Below the pieces are notes generated by a model that saw nothing but the letters and a program-made list of their open reading frames with translations, was not told the DNA's origin and did no database searches. The translations under genes were made by a program, and so were the position numbers. Shown one piece after another: positions 10,021-21,147 of a stretch of 64,000 nt of DNA. This DNA comes from Daedaleopsis sinensis (Eukaryota; Basidiomycota; Agaricomycetes; Polyporales; Polyporaceae), in contig CM066304.1 of the NCBI GenBank assembly GCA_033807695.1, positions 1,922,001 to 1,986,000 on the forward strand, written 5' to 3'. Positions within the stretch are counted from its first letter, which is position 1, and every line of letters begins with the position of its first letter.

Positions 10021-13000
10021 ATGCCCCGTCAGACCCTATTCCCTTGTCATGTCTGCGGCAAGTCTCTCACCACGCGTCAAGGCTGGAAAACCCACCTAGC
10101 CCTGCGAGCGACATGTCGCAAAGCCTACCACAGCTCCCTGCTCGGTCAAGCTCAGACTCACAGCTCTGCACGATCCATGGACGAGTCGGTGGATCCAACT
10201 GAAGATCCTACGGGTGATTTTGTTGACCGTGACGGCAACCAGCTGGCAGCTTTCGACAGCGGCCCCTTTCAAGTTGATGTCGAGAACGACTCGGCTGCCA
10301 ACGACCCACTGGCCAGCTCACAAGCCCATCGACGCAATCGAGTTACTGTGGAGGAGGTACCAGACGAGGAAAGCTCACGCCCCAGCCATGGTATACCTCC
10401 TATTCCCTGGATCGAAGACTTCCCTCAGCCAGCTGGATCTACATACGGGCGCGGCGAGACGTACTTTGACCGCGTGTTCCGCGAACAGGGGGCTAGTACC
10501 GGTAGCAATCCATGGAGCCCATTCGAGTCTGAAGACGAGTGGGAGCACGTTCGATGGCTGTTACAATCTGGCTTATCTAAAACTGCCATAGACGAGTATC
10601 TGAAGCAGAAGATCGTGAGTCACCCTTTGAAGTCTGAGTGTGCTCGACTGTATCACTTACGTATGTACGGCGACTGTGCTGATAGACGCGTGACCGTACT
10701 CAACTGTCGTTCAAGAGTGCGTATCTGCTCTACAAGTTAGTGGATGCATTGCCTAGGGGGTTCGCACGGTGGAAGGTTCAACTCTTTGAGGCCATAGGAG
10801 ACGAGCTGGACGAGGAGGGGAACCCAAAGAGGGAGCAGGTGGAGCTGTGGATGAGGGATCCCATTGAATGCGTACGTGAACTTATTGGTAACCCTCTGTT
10901 CCGCGAGAAGATGTGCTACGCACCCAAGCGCGTGTTTGCGGATTCTGAAGGGAACGTGCGCATTTACGACAACATGTGGACTGCAAACTGGTGGTGGGAC
11001 ACTCAGGTTAGAGCGGCGCGCAACTACTATCTATGAACATGAACCAGCTCACCGAAATTCTGTAGCTCCGCCTGCCTTCCGGGGCCACGATCGCCCCAGT
11101 CATCCTCGCGTCCGACAAAACCTCTCTCTCCCGTATGAGTGGCGACAAGAGCGCCTGGCCTGTATATCTCACCATCGGGAACATTGACAAAGCGACACGG
11201 CGCAAGCCGTCAATGCACGCGACGGTTCTTCTAGGCTACTTGCCTGTCACGAAGCTCGAATGCTTCTCCGAGAAGCGACGACCACTCGAGGCATACCGAC
11301 TGTTCCACACGTGTATGCACGCTCTCCTTGAGCCGCTCATTGCTGCCGGGAACGATGGCGTCGACATGGTCTGCTCGGACGGCTTCATCCGTCGCATCTA
11401 CCCCATTCTTGCCGCCTATGTCGCGGACCACCCAGAACAGTGTCTTATCGCCGGTTGTCAAGAGAATTTCTGTCCTAAATGTCAGATTGACCCCAACAAA
11501 CGTGGAGAACCAGGCTACTACCACCTTCGCGATCCAACCCACACCATATCCATCCTCGAACGTGCTGCGCAAGGCGATCGATCCCCTGACTTCACGAGAC
11601 TCGGTCTGAGACCTATCAACCCGTTTTGGAAGCACTTACCGTACTGCAATATCTTTGTCGCCATCACGCCCGACATTCTCCACCAGTTGCATAAAGGGAT
11701 ATTCAAGGATCATCTTGTATCTTGGGCGACAAGAGCAGTTGAGGGTGGTAAGGAAGAGTTCGACCGTCGCTTCAAAGCCATGCCCAGACAGTCCGGTTTG
11801 CGGCATTTCAAGAATGGCATATCGAAGGTGACACAGTGGACCGGTGCAGAGTACAAGAACATGGAGCGCGTGTTCATGGGCGTTGTCGCAGGCGCCGGAG
11901 AAGCGGACATCACACGAACTGTTCGGGCGGTGCTAGACTTTATCCACTACGCCCACTTCGAGAAACACTCCGACCTTTCTCTTGACGACCTCCACTCCTC
12001 CTGGCTAGGCTACCATCGCTATAAACATGTCTTTCGACGCCTGGGTATACGCCGACACTTCAATTTCCCTAAAGGGCATTCAACCGAGCATTACGAGCCC
12101 TCTATCCGTGCACTGGGGACGGCGGACGGTTACAGCACCGAACATCCTGAGCGGCTCCACATCGACCTTGCCAAGGATGCGTACAAGGCCAGCAACAAGC
12201 AAGAGACGTACCTCCAGCAGATGACAATATGGCTTGAACGACAAGAAACTCTGTATCGCTTCACGTCTTACCTGCTCTGGTCAGCCCCACGCCGCATAGC
12301 TCAAGATCCTAGGACCCATCGGGATCGCCTGCCAGAAGAAGAGGAGTCAGATGACAGTGGGGACGAGCAGTTGAGGGGGCTATCTGCTGCTGAGAACGGT
12401 CATGCACGGGGCTACAACGTCGCTAAGGTACCGTCTTTCCCGCTACTCACTCTCGCCGACTTGATTCGCCGCTTTGGTCTTCCCCCCGACTTCGTCTACC
12501 TCCTCTCTGCCACCGTTGTCTCTCTTGCCAGAAGTGCACCACCGGGCCCACCTGTTCGACTCCCTATCCTTCACGAGCGCACCCGCCTTGGTGCGTACAA
12601 ACAGATCAAGATCATCCTTCCCCTCGTGCCGCAGGTGTCGCAAGAACTCAATATAGATATTGTCCATGCGTCTCCACCTCGACCCGGACGCTTTGGAACC
12701 ACCATCCCCTCCTACATGTCCACTGTACTTGTGCGCGATACCACTTTGGCCTCCTCCCGGCTTGCAAACCAACCCCGACATCCTCTTCATGGTATAGTAC
12801 CAGATCACTTTTTAATATGATCACTGTTGCTGACGACATTGACTAGGTCTTCGTGTGGCACGCGTGCGTGCAATCTTCAATCTTCCAATCGAGTGCAACC
12901 CCGTCCGCCTCGGCGTCAGAGATCCACTCGCCTATGTAGAGTGGTTCACCCGGTTTCATAGTGTCGATGAGGTGACTGGTATGTACACTATCTCACATTC

Positions 13001-13211
13001 CACTCGACTACATCGGCGTCAGGCCGCCATTATTCCCGTCTCCGACATTGTTCGTACAGTACATCTCATCCCGTATGCAGGACGATCTATTGAACGCACA
13101 TGGACGTCGAGTACTGTACTCGATAGATGTACAAAGTTTTTTGTGAACCCCTACTTACGCCACCACGACTTTGTACTCCTCCGTTACGAAATAGACAACA
13201 TACCATCTTAA
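10021..13211 (+). CDS. Plavaka-type transposase, apparently intact
   Basis: Four exons close in frame: 10021-10614, 10686-11006, 11066-12791, 12847-13211 (1001 aa, no internal stop). Residues 8-33 form a Cys-rich finger (C-H-V-C-G-K ... H-L-A-L-R-A-T-C). The core has the landmarks of the Plavaka branch of KDZ-like cut-and-paste transposases: L-P-S-G-A-T-I-A-P-V-I-L-A-S-D-K-T, V-C-S-D-G-F-I-R-R-I-Y-P, a Cys cluster (C-Q-E-N-F-C-P-K-C), D-I-L-H-Q-L-H-K-G and S-T-E-H-P-E-R-L-H. The C-terminus shows the usual P-L-A-Y-V-E-W-F-T and V-N-P-Y-L-R-H-H-D-F. The RNase H-like fold and its acidic catalytic residues are family knowledge; the likely metal ligands are the Asp of S-D-K-T, the Asp of C-S-D-G and a downstream Glu. 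No terminal repeats were recognised, so mobility is not shown. Confidence 0.93.
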
Positions 13212-14087
13212 ATGTATGTAGCTCTCGATCATGCAACCTTCTATGAGTTCTATGCACACTACACACTCCTACAGAGTTTCGAGCATGTCTACATAGGCTA
13301 TTGGCGCTACATCGAGTGGCGGGCGGCTACGGACTGTAGACTTTTTCCTGATGTGACTGCTCTCACCTTGCGGTTTTGCAGCCCACTACCAACACACCTG
13401 CTCCTCGTTACAGCTAGTAGACAGCTGTGTTCAAGCTGATCGTCGAACCGTGACCGAATGTGTAGCAGCATGAACTCACGGGCTGCGTCACTCATATGTA
13501 TCTATGTGCCGTTCCGAGTGACAAAGTGTAGTCTTCATGACTGTGGCATGTCTCATCACCCACTGTCGTCTTTAATACGCACGACTCTGCACCAAGAATC
13601 CGGATAAGGAGGTCGACGTTCAGACATTTTCTCGCTTCGAGAGGCACTGCAGGATATGGGAGCAACAGAGATGCACTCGAGGGTCGCACGAGCATCGTGG
13701 TTAGAATCGAAGGAGGCGTCGATTGGCGCTTACTCTAACGCGTTGAACCGACATATAGCACGTGGTCGTGACTCTGGGCATGCCCGAGCTCTTCCCGACT
13801 AGTAGTAGTGACTACTAGTAGAAGCTAGTAGTACTGGTTCGGACTAGGTATACAACACGGTGTAGTAGGTGAGCAGACACAAGTTTAATGAGGTTGTATG
13901 CGGCTCTAAATATCGCAATACAACCGTGCCACGATGAGCACGGACAGTAAGACCTGGATAGGACTATGACGGAGAGTAGTAGTAGGGGTACAAGACCGAG
14001 GTATAACTTGTTAAAGTTAAGCACTTCCAAACTTCCTTTAGATAGGCTGCTGCGAGATACTCTTATGTGTACAGATCTCTACGCACC
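13212..14087. other. intergenic, TAG/CTA-rich microsatellite-like patch
   Basis: No gene is supported. At 13799-13836 there is an imperfect run of TAGTAG and CTACTAG units forming a small palindromic cluster; a similar TACTAGTA cluster occurs at about 33623-33652. Confidence 0.5.
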
Positions 14088-17000
14088 TCAAATTGACACC
14101 GACTGTAATGTCGCTAAACGCGGGGGAGCAAGGTGCGTGAACGGATGTCTGCGCACCGCCCCGTCCCGCGCCGCAGACCACACCGCGTCCTCCTCCGCGC
14201 TGAACACGACGTGCGTCACCGCGTCCGTGTGCTCCGAAAACGTCGCCACGCACGCCCCGTCGCGCACACGCCACACGCGCACGGTGCGGTCCTCGGACGC
14301 GGACGCGACGAGCGCGCCGCTCGGCGCAAAGCACGCCGCGAGCACCGGCGCGGTGTGCCCCGTCATGCGCACGACGCTCATCTGACTCTGGCGCGGGACG
14401 GCCCAAGGGGCGGCGGCGAGCGTGCCGTCGGCGGACGTCGACGCGACGAGCGCGCCGTCCGCGGAGAACGCGATGCTCGTCACTGGGGCGGCGTGCCGCC
14501 ACAGCGAGAGCTGCACGAACCGGCCGTCGCGCTGGCGCAGGACGTGCCCGCCGCCGTCTGAGTCGCGGCGGAAGCGGCGGGCGGCGAGCAGCGGCCAGGG
14601 CGTGCCGACGTGCAAGTAGGCCATCGTCACCGAGCCGTCCGCGAGCCCGGTCGCGAAGCACTCGCACTCGCGCGGGGAGCGCCAGAACGGGGAGCGCGGG
14701 TCGCGGCTCGGGATGACCGTCGACGGGTGCGAGCGCGGGGAGAAGGCCCACGCGGTGATCGCGACGGAGGGGTCGTGGACGCTGTAGTGGACGCGGAAGA
14801 ACGGCTGTCGAGCACCCGCCTGAGCCTGGCCGCGGCTTGGGGGGCCGGAGCACTGCACGCGCCGCCAGAGGTGGCAGACGTGGCTGCTGCTCCTCCATCG
14901 CTCGACGCAGGCGAGAAACAGGCCGCGGGGAGAGACGGCTATCGCTTTGACGTGGACGAGTTTGTCGGGGGGCACCGTGTTCCCTGTGCTACTGCTGGGC
15001 ATGGAGTACAGTCTTGCGGTGCGCCCGTCGACCTCCGAGAGCACCCTGTCGACACCGCTGTACTTGCCGCCGATATTGCGCCAGAGCTGTATGACGACAT
15101 GTTGGGGATTCAAATGACTCCAGGCGGGATTCAGCTCGAAGCCACCCTTGACCACGGACGCGGTGACAAGTGTGCCGTCGGCTGAGCTTGCCAGCGCGGT
15201 GATTCTTTGGTCATCGGCCTTCAGCTTCACAACCACCACCCCAGCCCTGACATCGCGGATTGTGATCCATTGGGACTCTTCGATGCATGCGAGGCGGCCA
15301 ACCGTTGGGATGGCACAGAACATGTTGATACGAGCATCTGGCCCCGTTCGGACAGCTGGTGAGGACGACTCGCAGGTGACGCCGCGGGGATGGTAGTTCC
15401 AGACGAAGAAATTACTGTCTGAGGTAGAGGCAGATACGGTGCAGCCGATTTCGGGGAAGAACTGCAGAAGCTGGACCGGACCGTCGTGTCCCCAAAGCTC
15501 GCCGTCTGTGAGTCATGACGTGGGTCCTAGACCAATCTGATGAAAAATAATGGAGGTAGAACACACCTGCGGACGACACAACTTGAAATGCGCCTCGTGA
15601 GTGTAGTTTCGGCATCTTGAGGCCCAATGCCTTAGTCCAAGAAACCACCCGGTTCCTCTTAACTCTGGGCAAATCGAAGACAACTTGCGCGCCCTCGTGT
15701 GCGAACAACAGATTGTCCAAGGAGAGACACTCGCCTAGCGCGGAGTCTACATCCTTCAGAAAGTGATCGACAGATGTCGGCCGGGCATGAGGCAGCACAA
15801 CGGAAAGACTGAGCCTGTTGAGCGCGACATGCTCGACGGAGCTGATCATGCGACGCGTCTGCAGCATAACGTCTGCGAACTTCGTTTCTTGATCCCCAAA
15901 TGCAGAGTCGTGGACGACAGATATGCGCAAGGATTGCAAGGCGTCGAGCGCCGCTAAAAGAACACGATCTTGACCTGGTGTGGATTCGCGATGAGCCCGG
16001 TAACCTTTGACAAATACCAGGTATGATAGCAGCACAACTTACTAACAGGATCCGCCAAATCAGCGCAATCGAATTCCAGAGCAAGCGATTGTAGGGAGGA
16101 CCGACTTAGTTGGGCGAGGAATTCGATCACATGCAAATTGACATGTTGAAGCTACGAAGCGAGCATGGTGAGTATATGAATGCTAGCTACATCAGCAGTG
16201 CGACTCACATTCATGCTGAGCAGACGGCCCTTGTTCGTGAACTGCGCTGTGAAGTTCAACGGGTCTCCCGTCGAGTGTCGAAGGTTCACACAATGCAGAT
16301 GGCGCAGGGAAGGCATCGACATCGCGAGCCGTGCGAGCTCGCGAAGATCCCGGAAAGTGATCGACTCTAGTCGCAGCTCTTGCACCCCGCGTGCGTACTG
16401 CTTGAAGTACGTGAGGGTCCGCGGGTGGAGGCCCAGTGCGCCAGGCTGCAGCTCAGTCGGCTTGATATCGAGCCGGTGATGTACCAGTCTGTAGCGGCGC
16501 AGGAGCGGGAGAAGCTGTAGTAGAGGAACTAGGGCCACTCCGAGCAGAGAGAACGGCCGCGGGTTCCAGTCCTCCAGTGTGAGCGTCTGCACCCGTGAGC
16601 GGAGGGCTTGATTGTCTTGAAAGAAGTCACAGACTGCGAGGTACTCCGGCCGGGTTCTGACGCGTATTGAACGCACTAGATGATAGCGAGTACGGGGACG
16701 CCATGCACGACAGACCAGCGCGCAACAGCGCAGAGCCTCAACATCATCTAGTTGGTCGATTATAGTTTCTTCGACTTCAACGGGAAATGTCCTCTTCTGG
16801 GTAGTGGGCAGCTTCACTGATTGGACAGCGCGCAGCTTTTCTTGGACGTGGTTTTGGACTTTCAGGGTCCTTTCTTGGAGGGTAGACAGCTCTTCATGGA
16901 TGTTAGGCCATGGTTTGATTTCGGGCAGCCTTTCTTGGATGTTAAGCAGCTTTGGGATGCCTGGACCGGCAGGAGACGGTTCCTGAGGATCCCCTTCCAC

Positions 17001-17263
17001 GATGCATAGATGACCGCTACGCCCTAAACCACTCCCGCGAACAGAACGTGGAACTACTCGATGCAGTGAGCTCAGGGACCTTTCATCAGGCGAAACCACT
17101 TTACCATCTACACGATCGCGCGCAGGGTCTAATGGACGCGAGAACGATGGTTTCTCCGCGGGGATGTAGACATATGAACTACGTCTTCGCGTCGTGCTTT
17201 CTGTCGCGATGGCAAGAGTAGATACCGGATTAAGAGCAGTATCCTGCAGAATGCGTGCATCTG
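14088..17263 (-). CDS. F-box protein with C-terminal WD40 repeats
   Basis: Exons 17263-16209, 16151-16043, 15974-15567 and 15505-14088 join in frame across introns of 57, 68 and 61 bp. The first exon has an amphipathic helical stretch (L-N-I-Q-E-R-L-P-E-I) and then an F-box (F-P-V-E-V-E-E-T-I-I-D-Q-L, then C-A-L-V-C-R-A-W), the motif that binds Skp1 in SCF ubiquitin ligases. The middle has leucine-rich segments typical of fungal F-box proteins. The last exon encodes WD40 repeats (W-G-H-D-G-P-V-Q-L-L-Q-F-F-P, V-T-S-I-A-F-S-A-D-G, T-G-H-T-A-P-V-L-A-A-C-F), likely the substrate-binding propeller. The start codon was not found: a further 5' exon ending at 17316 joins in phase across a 52-bp intron (17264-17315) but lacks a clear ATG. 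Two adjacent genes rather than one is the alternative; it would need a separate start near the third exon. Confidence 0.72.
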
Positions 17264-17470
17264 CTTGCACACGGGTGAGCTACACAGAACCTCCATACAG
17301 CGTGGTCTGGCTCACCTATTGCCCGCCGTGCGCGGATATTTCGAGTGCGAGACAGCTCGTAGCGGGTGGTTGGTAGATGTGCCGGTGGAGAGCCGACTAC
17401 AATTTCTCGCGTGCCGCGATCCGGATTCGGCACTTTCCCTGGCCACACCAGAGGAGGAAGGCCCACAGCC

Positions 17471-18235
17471 CGGATGACTACATGGATGTGAGTATGCTGT
17501 ACAGAGGCCTCATCGCATTATGCGCAGGCTGCACTTCACCGGTTAGGCATGCTAGACCCAAGAAGCATAGGATAAGCACATATTGTAGCGTGTGGTTGAA
17601 GTTATTGCTTTGAATTTGACTGGCATTTGAAGAGAGTTGGGCCCGTGCTGTGGGTTCCGGAGCCACGATGGGTAATCTGGCGGCGAGGTCGAGCATGCGA
17701 GCAGCGTCGTATGCTGCCAGTAGTTTGCCTATAAAGATTCGCGATCAGGTGAAGATCCTATTCGCAATTAGCCAGGACGCTGTTCCCTAGCTCTTGCGTG
17801 GAATACCAATCTCAGAGTTGCATTGGCGTGAGGTAGCTATGGAAGAAGGATTGTGACCGTACTAACTCTTGCGATTTGCTGTAGTAGAGCCTCAGGAGCC
17901 TGAGCCTCACACTGAAACGTGGCATTTAAAATGGTTACGCACAACGACGTGACCCTAATATCGAGAGACGCTTTTGATCTCGTACCCTGCCAACATAACA
18001 ATCCTCTCTTTAGCCGATTGTACGGAATACGTGGTGTCGTATCACTCAGCAGTGATGTGCGGGTTCATACTCGCACGTCTGGGTAAGTACAGATTGCGCA
18101 AACCACTTGCAACGAGAGTCACGCATAGTATGTTTTGCGATTAGGCGACCATAGTAATCGTCCTCATTGAGAGACATGGTAGTGAGTAATAATACGCAGG
18201 ACTAACACCATTTTGCTCCCGGTCTACCATCTAGC
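17471..18235. other. no feature seen
   Basis: This A/T-richer spacer lies between the F-box/WD40 gene's 5' side and the ATP1 3' end. I see no coding frame, repeat or RNA gene. Confidence 0.5.
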
Positions 18236-20391
18236 TTACGCGGTGAACGAAGAGACATGGTCCTCGACGACCTTCTTGATCTGGGACTCGATCTCGGGCG
18301 TGATCGAACCCTTGGAGATCTCCTGGAGGAGACCGCTGTGGGCGGACGTGAGGTGACCGCGGAACTCAGCCTCCCAGCGAGTGATCTGGTCGACGGGGAT
18401 GGGGTCGAGCTGAACAACGGAGTTAGAGCGGGCTTGGCGGACGGGGCGGAACAACCAGGACTTACGAGACCGTTGACACCGGCGTAGATGATGGGGACCT
18501 GGATCTCCATAGCCATGGGCTGGTACTGACCTTGCTCTGCAGCAAATATGAGAAACGGTTCATGCGGATACTGAGTGAGACTTACTGAGGAGCTCGGTCA
18601 GACGGGCGCCACGGGAGAGGAGGAAGCGAGTCGAGGCGTCGAGATCCGAACCGAACTGGGCGAAGGCAGCGACTTCACGGTACTGGGCGAGGTAAAGCTT
18701 GAGCGAACCAGCGAACTTCTTCATGATCTTGCTATAGACGCCATGCATGTTAGTGAACGCAATTTGAAGAAGTGACGTCATCAACTCACGTCTGGGCAGC
18801 CGAACCGACACGGGACACGGAGAGACCGACGTTGATGGCAGGACGGACACCACGGAAGAAGAGCTCAGCCTCCAAGAAGATCTGACCGTCGGTGATGGAG
18901 ATGACCTGGACTGGGTTTCAGTAAACGCTCCGATTCATGGCATATAATGCGACTCACGTTGGTGGGAATGTAGGCAGACACATCACCACCCTGGGTCTCA
19001 ATGATGGGCAGAGCAGTGAGCGAGCCACCACCGAACTTCTCGTTCATCTTCGCGGCACGCTCGAGGAGACGAGAGTGCAGGTAGAAGACGTCACCGGGGT
19101 AAGCCTCACGACCGGGGGGACGACGGAGCAGCAGGGACATCTGACGGTAGGCAACGGCCTGCTTGGACAAGTCGTCGTAGATGATGAGAGCGTGCTTGCC
19201 GTTGTCGCGGAACCATTCACCCATGGCGCAGCCAGAGAAGGGCGCGAGGTACTGCAGAGGAGCAGCCTCGGACGCGGTTGCGGCGACGATGATGGAGTAC
19301 TTCATCGCGTCGTTCTCCTCGAGGGTCTTGACGAGCTGGGCGACGGTAGAACGCTTCTGGCCAATAGCGACGTAGACACAGTAGAGCTTCTTGTCCTCCT
19401 CATTTCCCTCGTTCCACCGCTTCTGGTTGAGGATAGTGTCGATAGCGACAGCGGTCTTACCGGTCTGACGGTCACCGATGATGAGCTCACGCTGGCCACG
19501 GCCGATGGGAACCATAGCGTCGATGGGCTTGATACCGGTCATCATAGGCTGGTTGACTGAGCGACGGGGCAAGATACCGGGGGCCTTGAGCTGAGCACGG
19601 CTGCGCTGAGAGGTGTTGATGGGGCCCTTGCCGTCGATGGGGTTGCCAAGCGCGTCAACGACACGGCCGAGGAGCTCGGGGCCGACGGGGACATCGACAA
19701 TTTGGCCGGTACGCTTGACAGTGTCGCCCTCCTTGATGGCACGGTCATTACCGAAGATGGACACACCGACGTTGTCCGCCTCCAAGTTGAGACACATGCC
19801 GCGGATGCCAGAAGAGAACTCAACCATCTCTTCAGCTGTGGGGCGCGCGCTCTGGGTGAGTGCGCTGGCATGGCGGAATGGAGAGGACGCGACGCACCCT
19901 GCACGTTTTTGAGACCCCATACACGTGCGATACCGTCACCAACGCCTAGGGTACGACATGACATTTAGGAGCAGAACAAACTAGATGAGAGCGGCGCGCT
20001 GGACTCACTCAGAACGCGTCCGGTTTCCTCAACGTTTGCCCCCACGGAAGTGCCAGCTATGCGGGACTCGAGAATCGAAGAGACCTCAGACGCAGCTACG
20101 CGTGACGTGTCACGGGGGCCCGAGCGAAAACGTCAGAGCGCGACGGGGAGAGCGGGCGGAAAGGGGCTCGTCAGACGTGGAAAGAGCAAGAGAGGGCTCG
20201 CAGGTACGCACCGGCCTTTGCTGTCGCATATGAGCGAGTAACAGCAGGGGTACTGCGGGCAGCGCTCTTGATTGACAGAGCCCGTTGAGCACCGCGAAAA
20301 AACTGGAAAACCGAAGAGAAAAGAGTATGCGCACTTTGGAGGCGGCCAGCGCAGCTGCGCGGACGGAGTTTCTGAGGGCGACTCTGTGCAT
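18236..20391 (-). CDS. ATP1: mitochondrial F1F0 ATP synthase subunit alpha
   Basis: Nine exons close in frame: 20391-20335, 20266-20212, 20095-20009, 19945-19898, 19835-18958, 18905-18790, 18731-18586, 18536-18466, 18409-18236 (543 aa, normal for the family). The first two exons encode an Arg/Ala/Ser-rich matrix-targeting presequence ([15 protein letters not shown] ... T-R-S-Y-A-T). The mature part has S-S-I-L-E-S-R-I, the Walker A P-loop [19 protein letters not shown], and V-G-S-A-A-Q-T near the nucleotide-site interface. It is the non-catalytic nucleotide-binding subunit of the F1 hexamer on the matrix side of the inner membrane. Every intron is GT-AG; the intron at 20096-20211 is longest (116 bp). 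It is divergent from bL21m. Confidence 0.98.
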
Positions 20392-20560
20392 GGTACGAGG
20401 AGGAAGAGAAGGAAGGTAGGAGGTGAGTTGTCGTTCGGCCGTAGGGACAACCCGGGTCACCAAAGTTTGCCTTACATAACCCCATTTCAGGCGCCGACCC
20501 AATTTGCCGTTTCCGGTTCTCCCGAGCCCTGCCCATTCGCCACCGTCACTCTTGCAGGCC
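20392..20560. promoter_or_regulatory. 169-bp bidirectional promoter, ATP1 / bL21m
   Basis: The start codons of the two divergent nuclear-encoded mitochondrial genes are only 169 bp apart, so their upstream regions must overlap. No canonical TATA box was recognised. Shared regulation of two mitochondrial genes is a reasonable inference, not demonstrated. Confidence 0.7.
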
Positions 20561-21080
20561 ATGGCCTCTCTCCTCAGACGTAAGTCCTATGCTGCTGCTC
20601 ATCGTCGTCTGCGATGCTCACTACTGCTTGGATATAGCCACCGCCTTTCGTGCGGTCTCAACCCGTGCGCTGCACACACAAACAGCCAGCGCCCCTTCCA
20701 CGGCCTCCAATGCCCTCTCTCTAATCCGTTCTCAACCGTCACAATACGTCGTGGCCAGCGTGGCCGGCCGGAAGTACCTCCTCACGTCTCGCGACCTCCT
20801 CACAGTCCCGCGTCTCAAAGACGTAAAAGTGGGCGACGTCCTGAAACTGTCCGACATCCACGAGCTCGGCTCGCGCGAATATACCATTCGTGGCGACCCT
20901 ACCATCCCACCGGAGCAGGTCAGCGTCGAGGCGACGGTCGTGGAGCACACCAAGGGCAGCATGGAGGTCATCTTCAAGAAGAAGCGGCGAAAGGGGTACG
21001 AGCGCACTGTGAGGCACAAGCAGACGTACACCCGTCTCCGTATCGGCCCCATTGACATCGTAGAGAACCCATCATCATAG
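20561..21080 (+). CDS. mitochondrial large-subunit ribosomal protein bL21m
   Basis: Two exons (20561-20579 and 20638-21080, 58-bp intron) give 153 aa. The N-terminus is a basic, Ser/Thr-rich mitochondrial presequence (F-R-A-V-S-T-R-A-L-H-T-Q-T). The rest follows the bacterial L21 pattern: Q-Y-V-V-A-S-V-A-G-R-K-Y, then V-G-D-V-L-K-L, V-E-A-T-V-V-E-H-T-K-G, K-K-K-R-R-K-G-Y-E-R and R-I-G-P-I-D-I. bL21 binds 23S-type rRNA in the large subunit; the yeast counterpart is usually called Mrpl49. Its stop lies 67 bp from the convergent PRP40 stop, so the 3' ends are close and transcripts may overlap. Confidence 0.93.
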
Positions 21081-21147
21081 CACTGCTAGCATTCACGGGA
21101 TCCCACATAGCATACATGGCATATCAATATTACCCTCGCGCAAATAC

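Larger units (their letters stand above)
7260..13211. mobile_element. inferred Plavaka element with divergent accessory gene
   Basis: The intact transposase and the adjacent divergent DUF6532-like gene are grouped on spacing alone. Ends, terminal inverted repeats and target-site duplications were not located by eye, so these limits are the gene limits only. Confidence 0.45.

Noticed and set aside
13799..13836. CRISPR-like or regulatory palindrome array of TAGTAG units
   Set aside because: It is a short imperfect microsatellite without regular spacers, and CRISPR arrays are not expected in a fungal nuclear genome.
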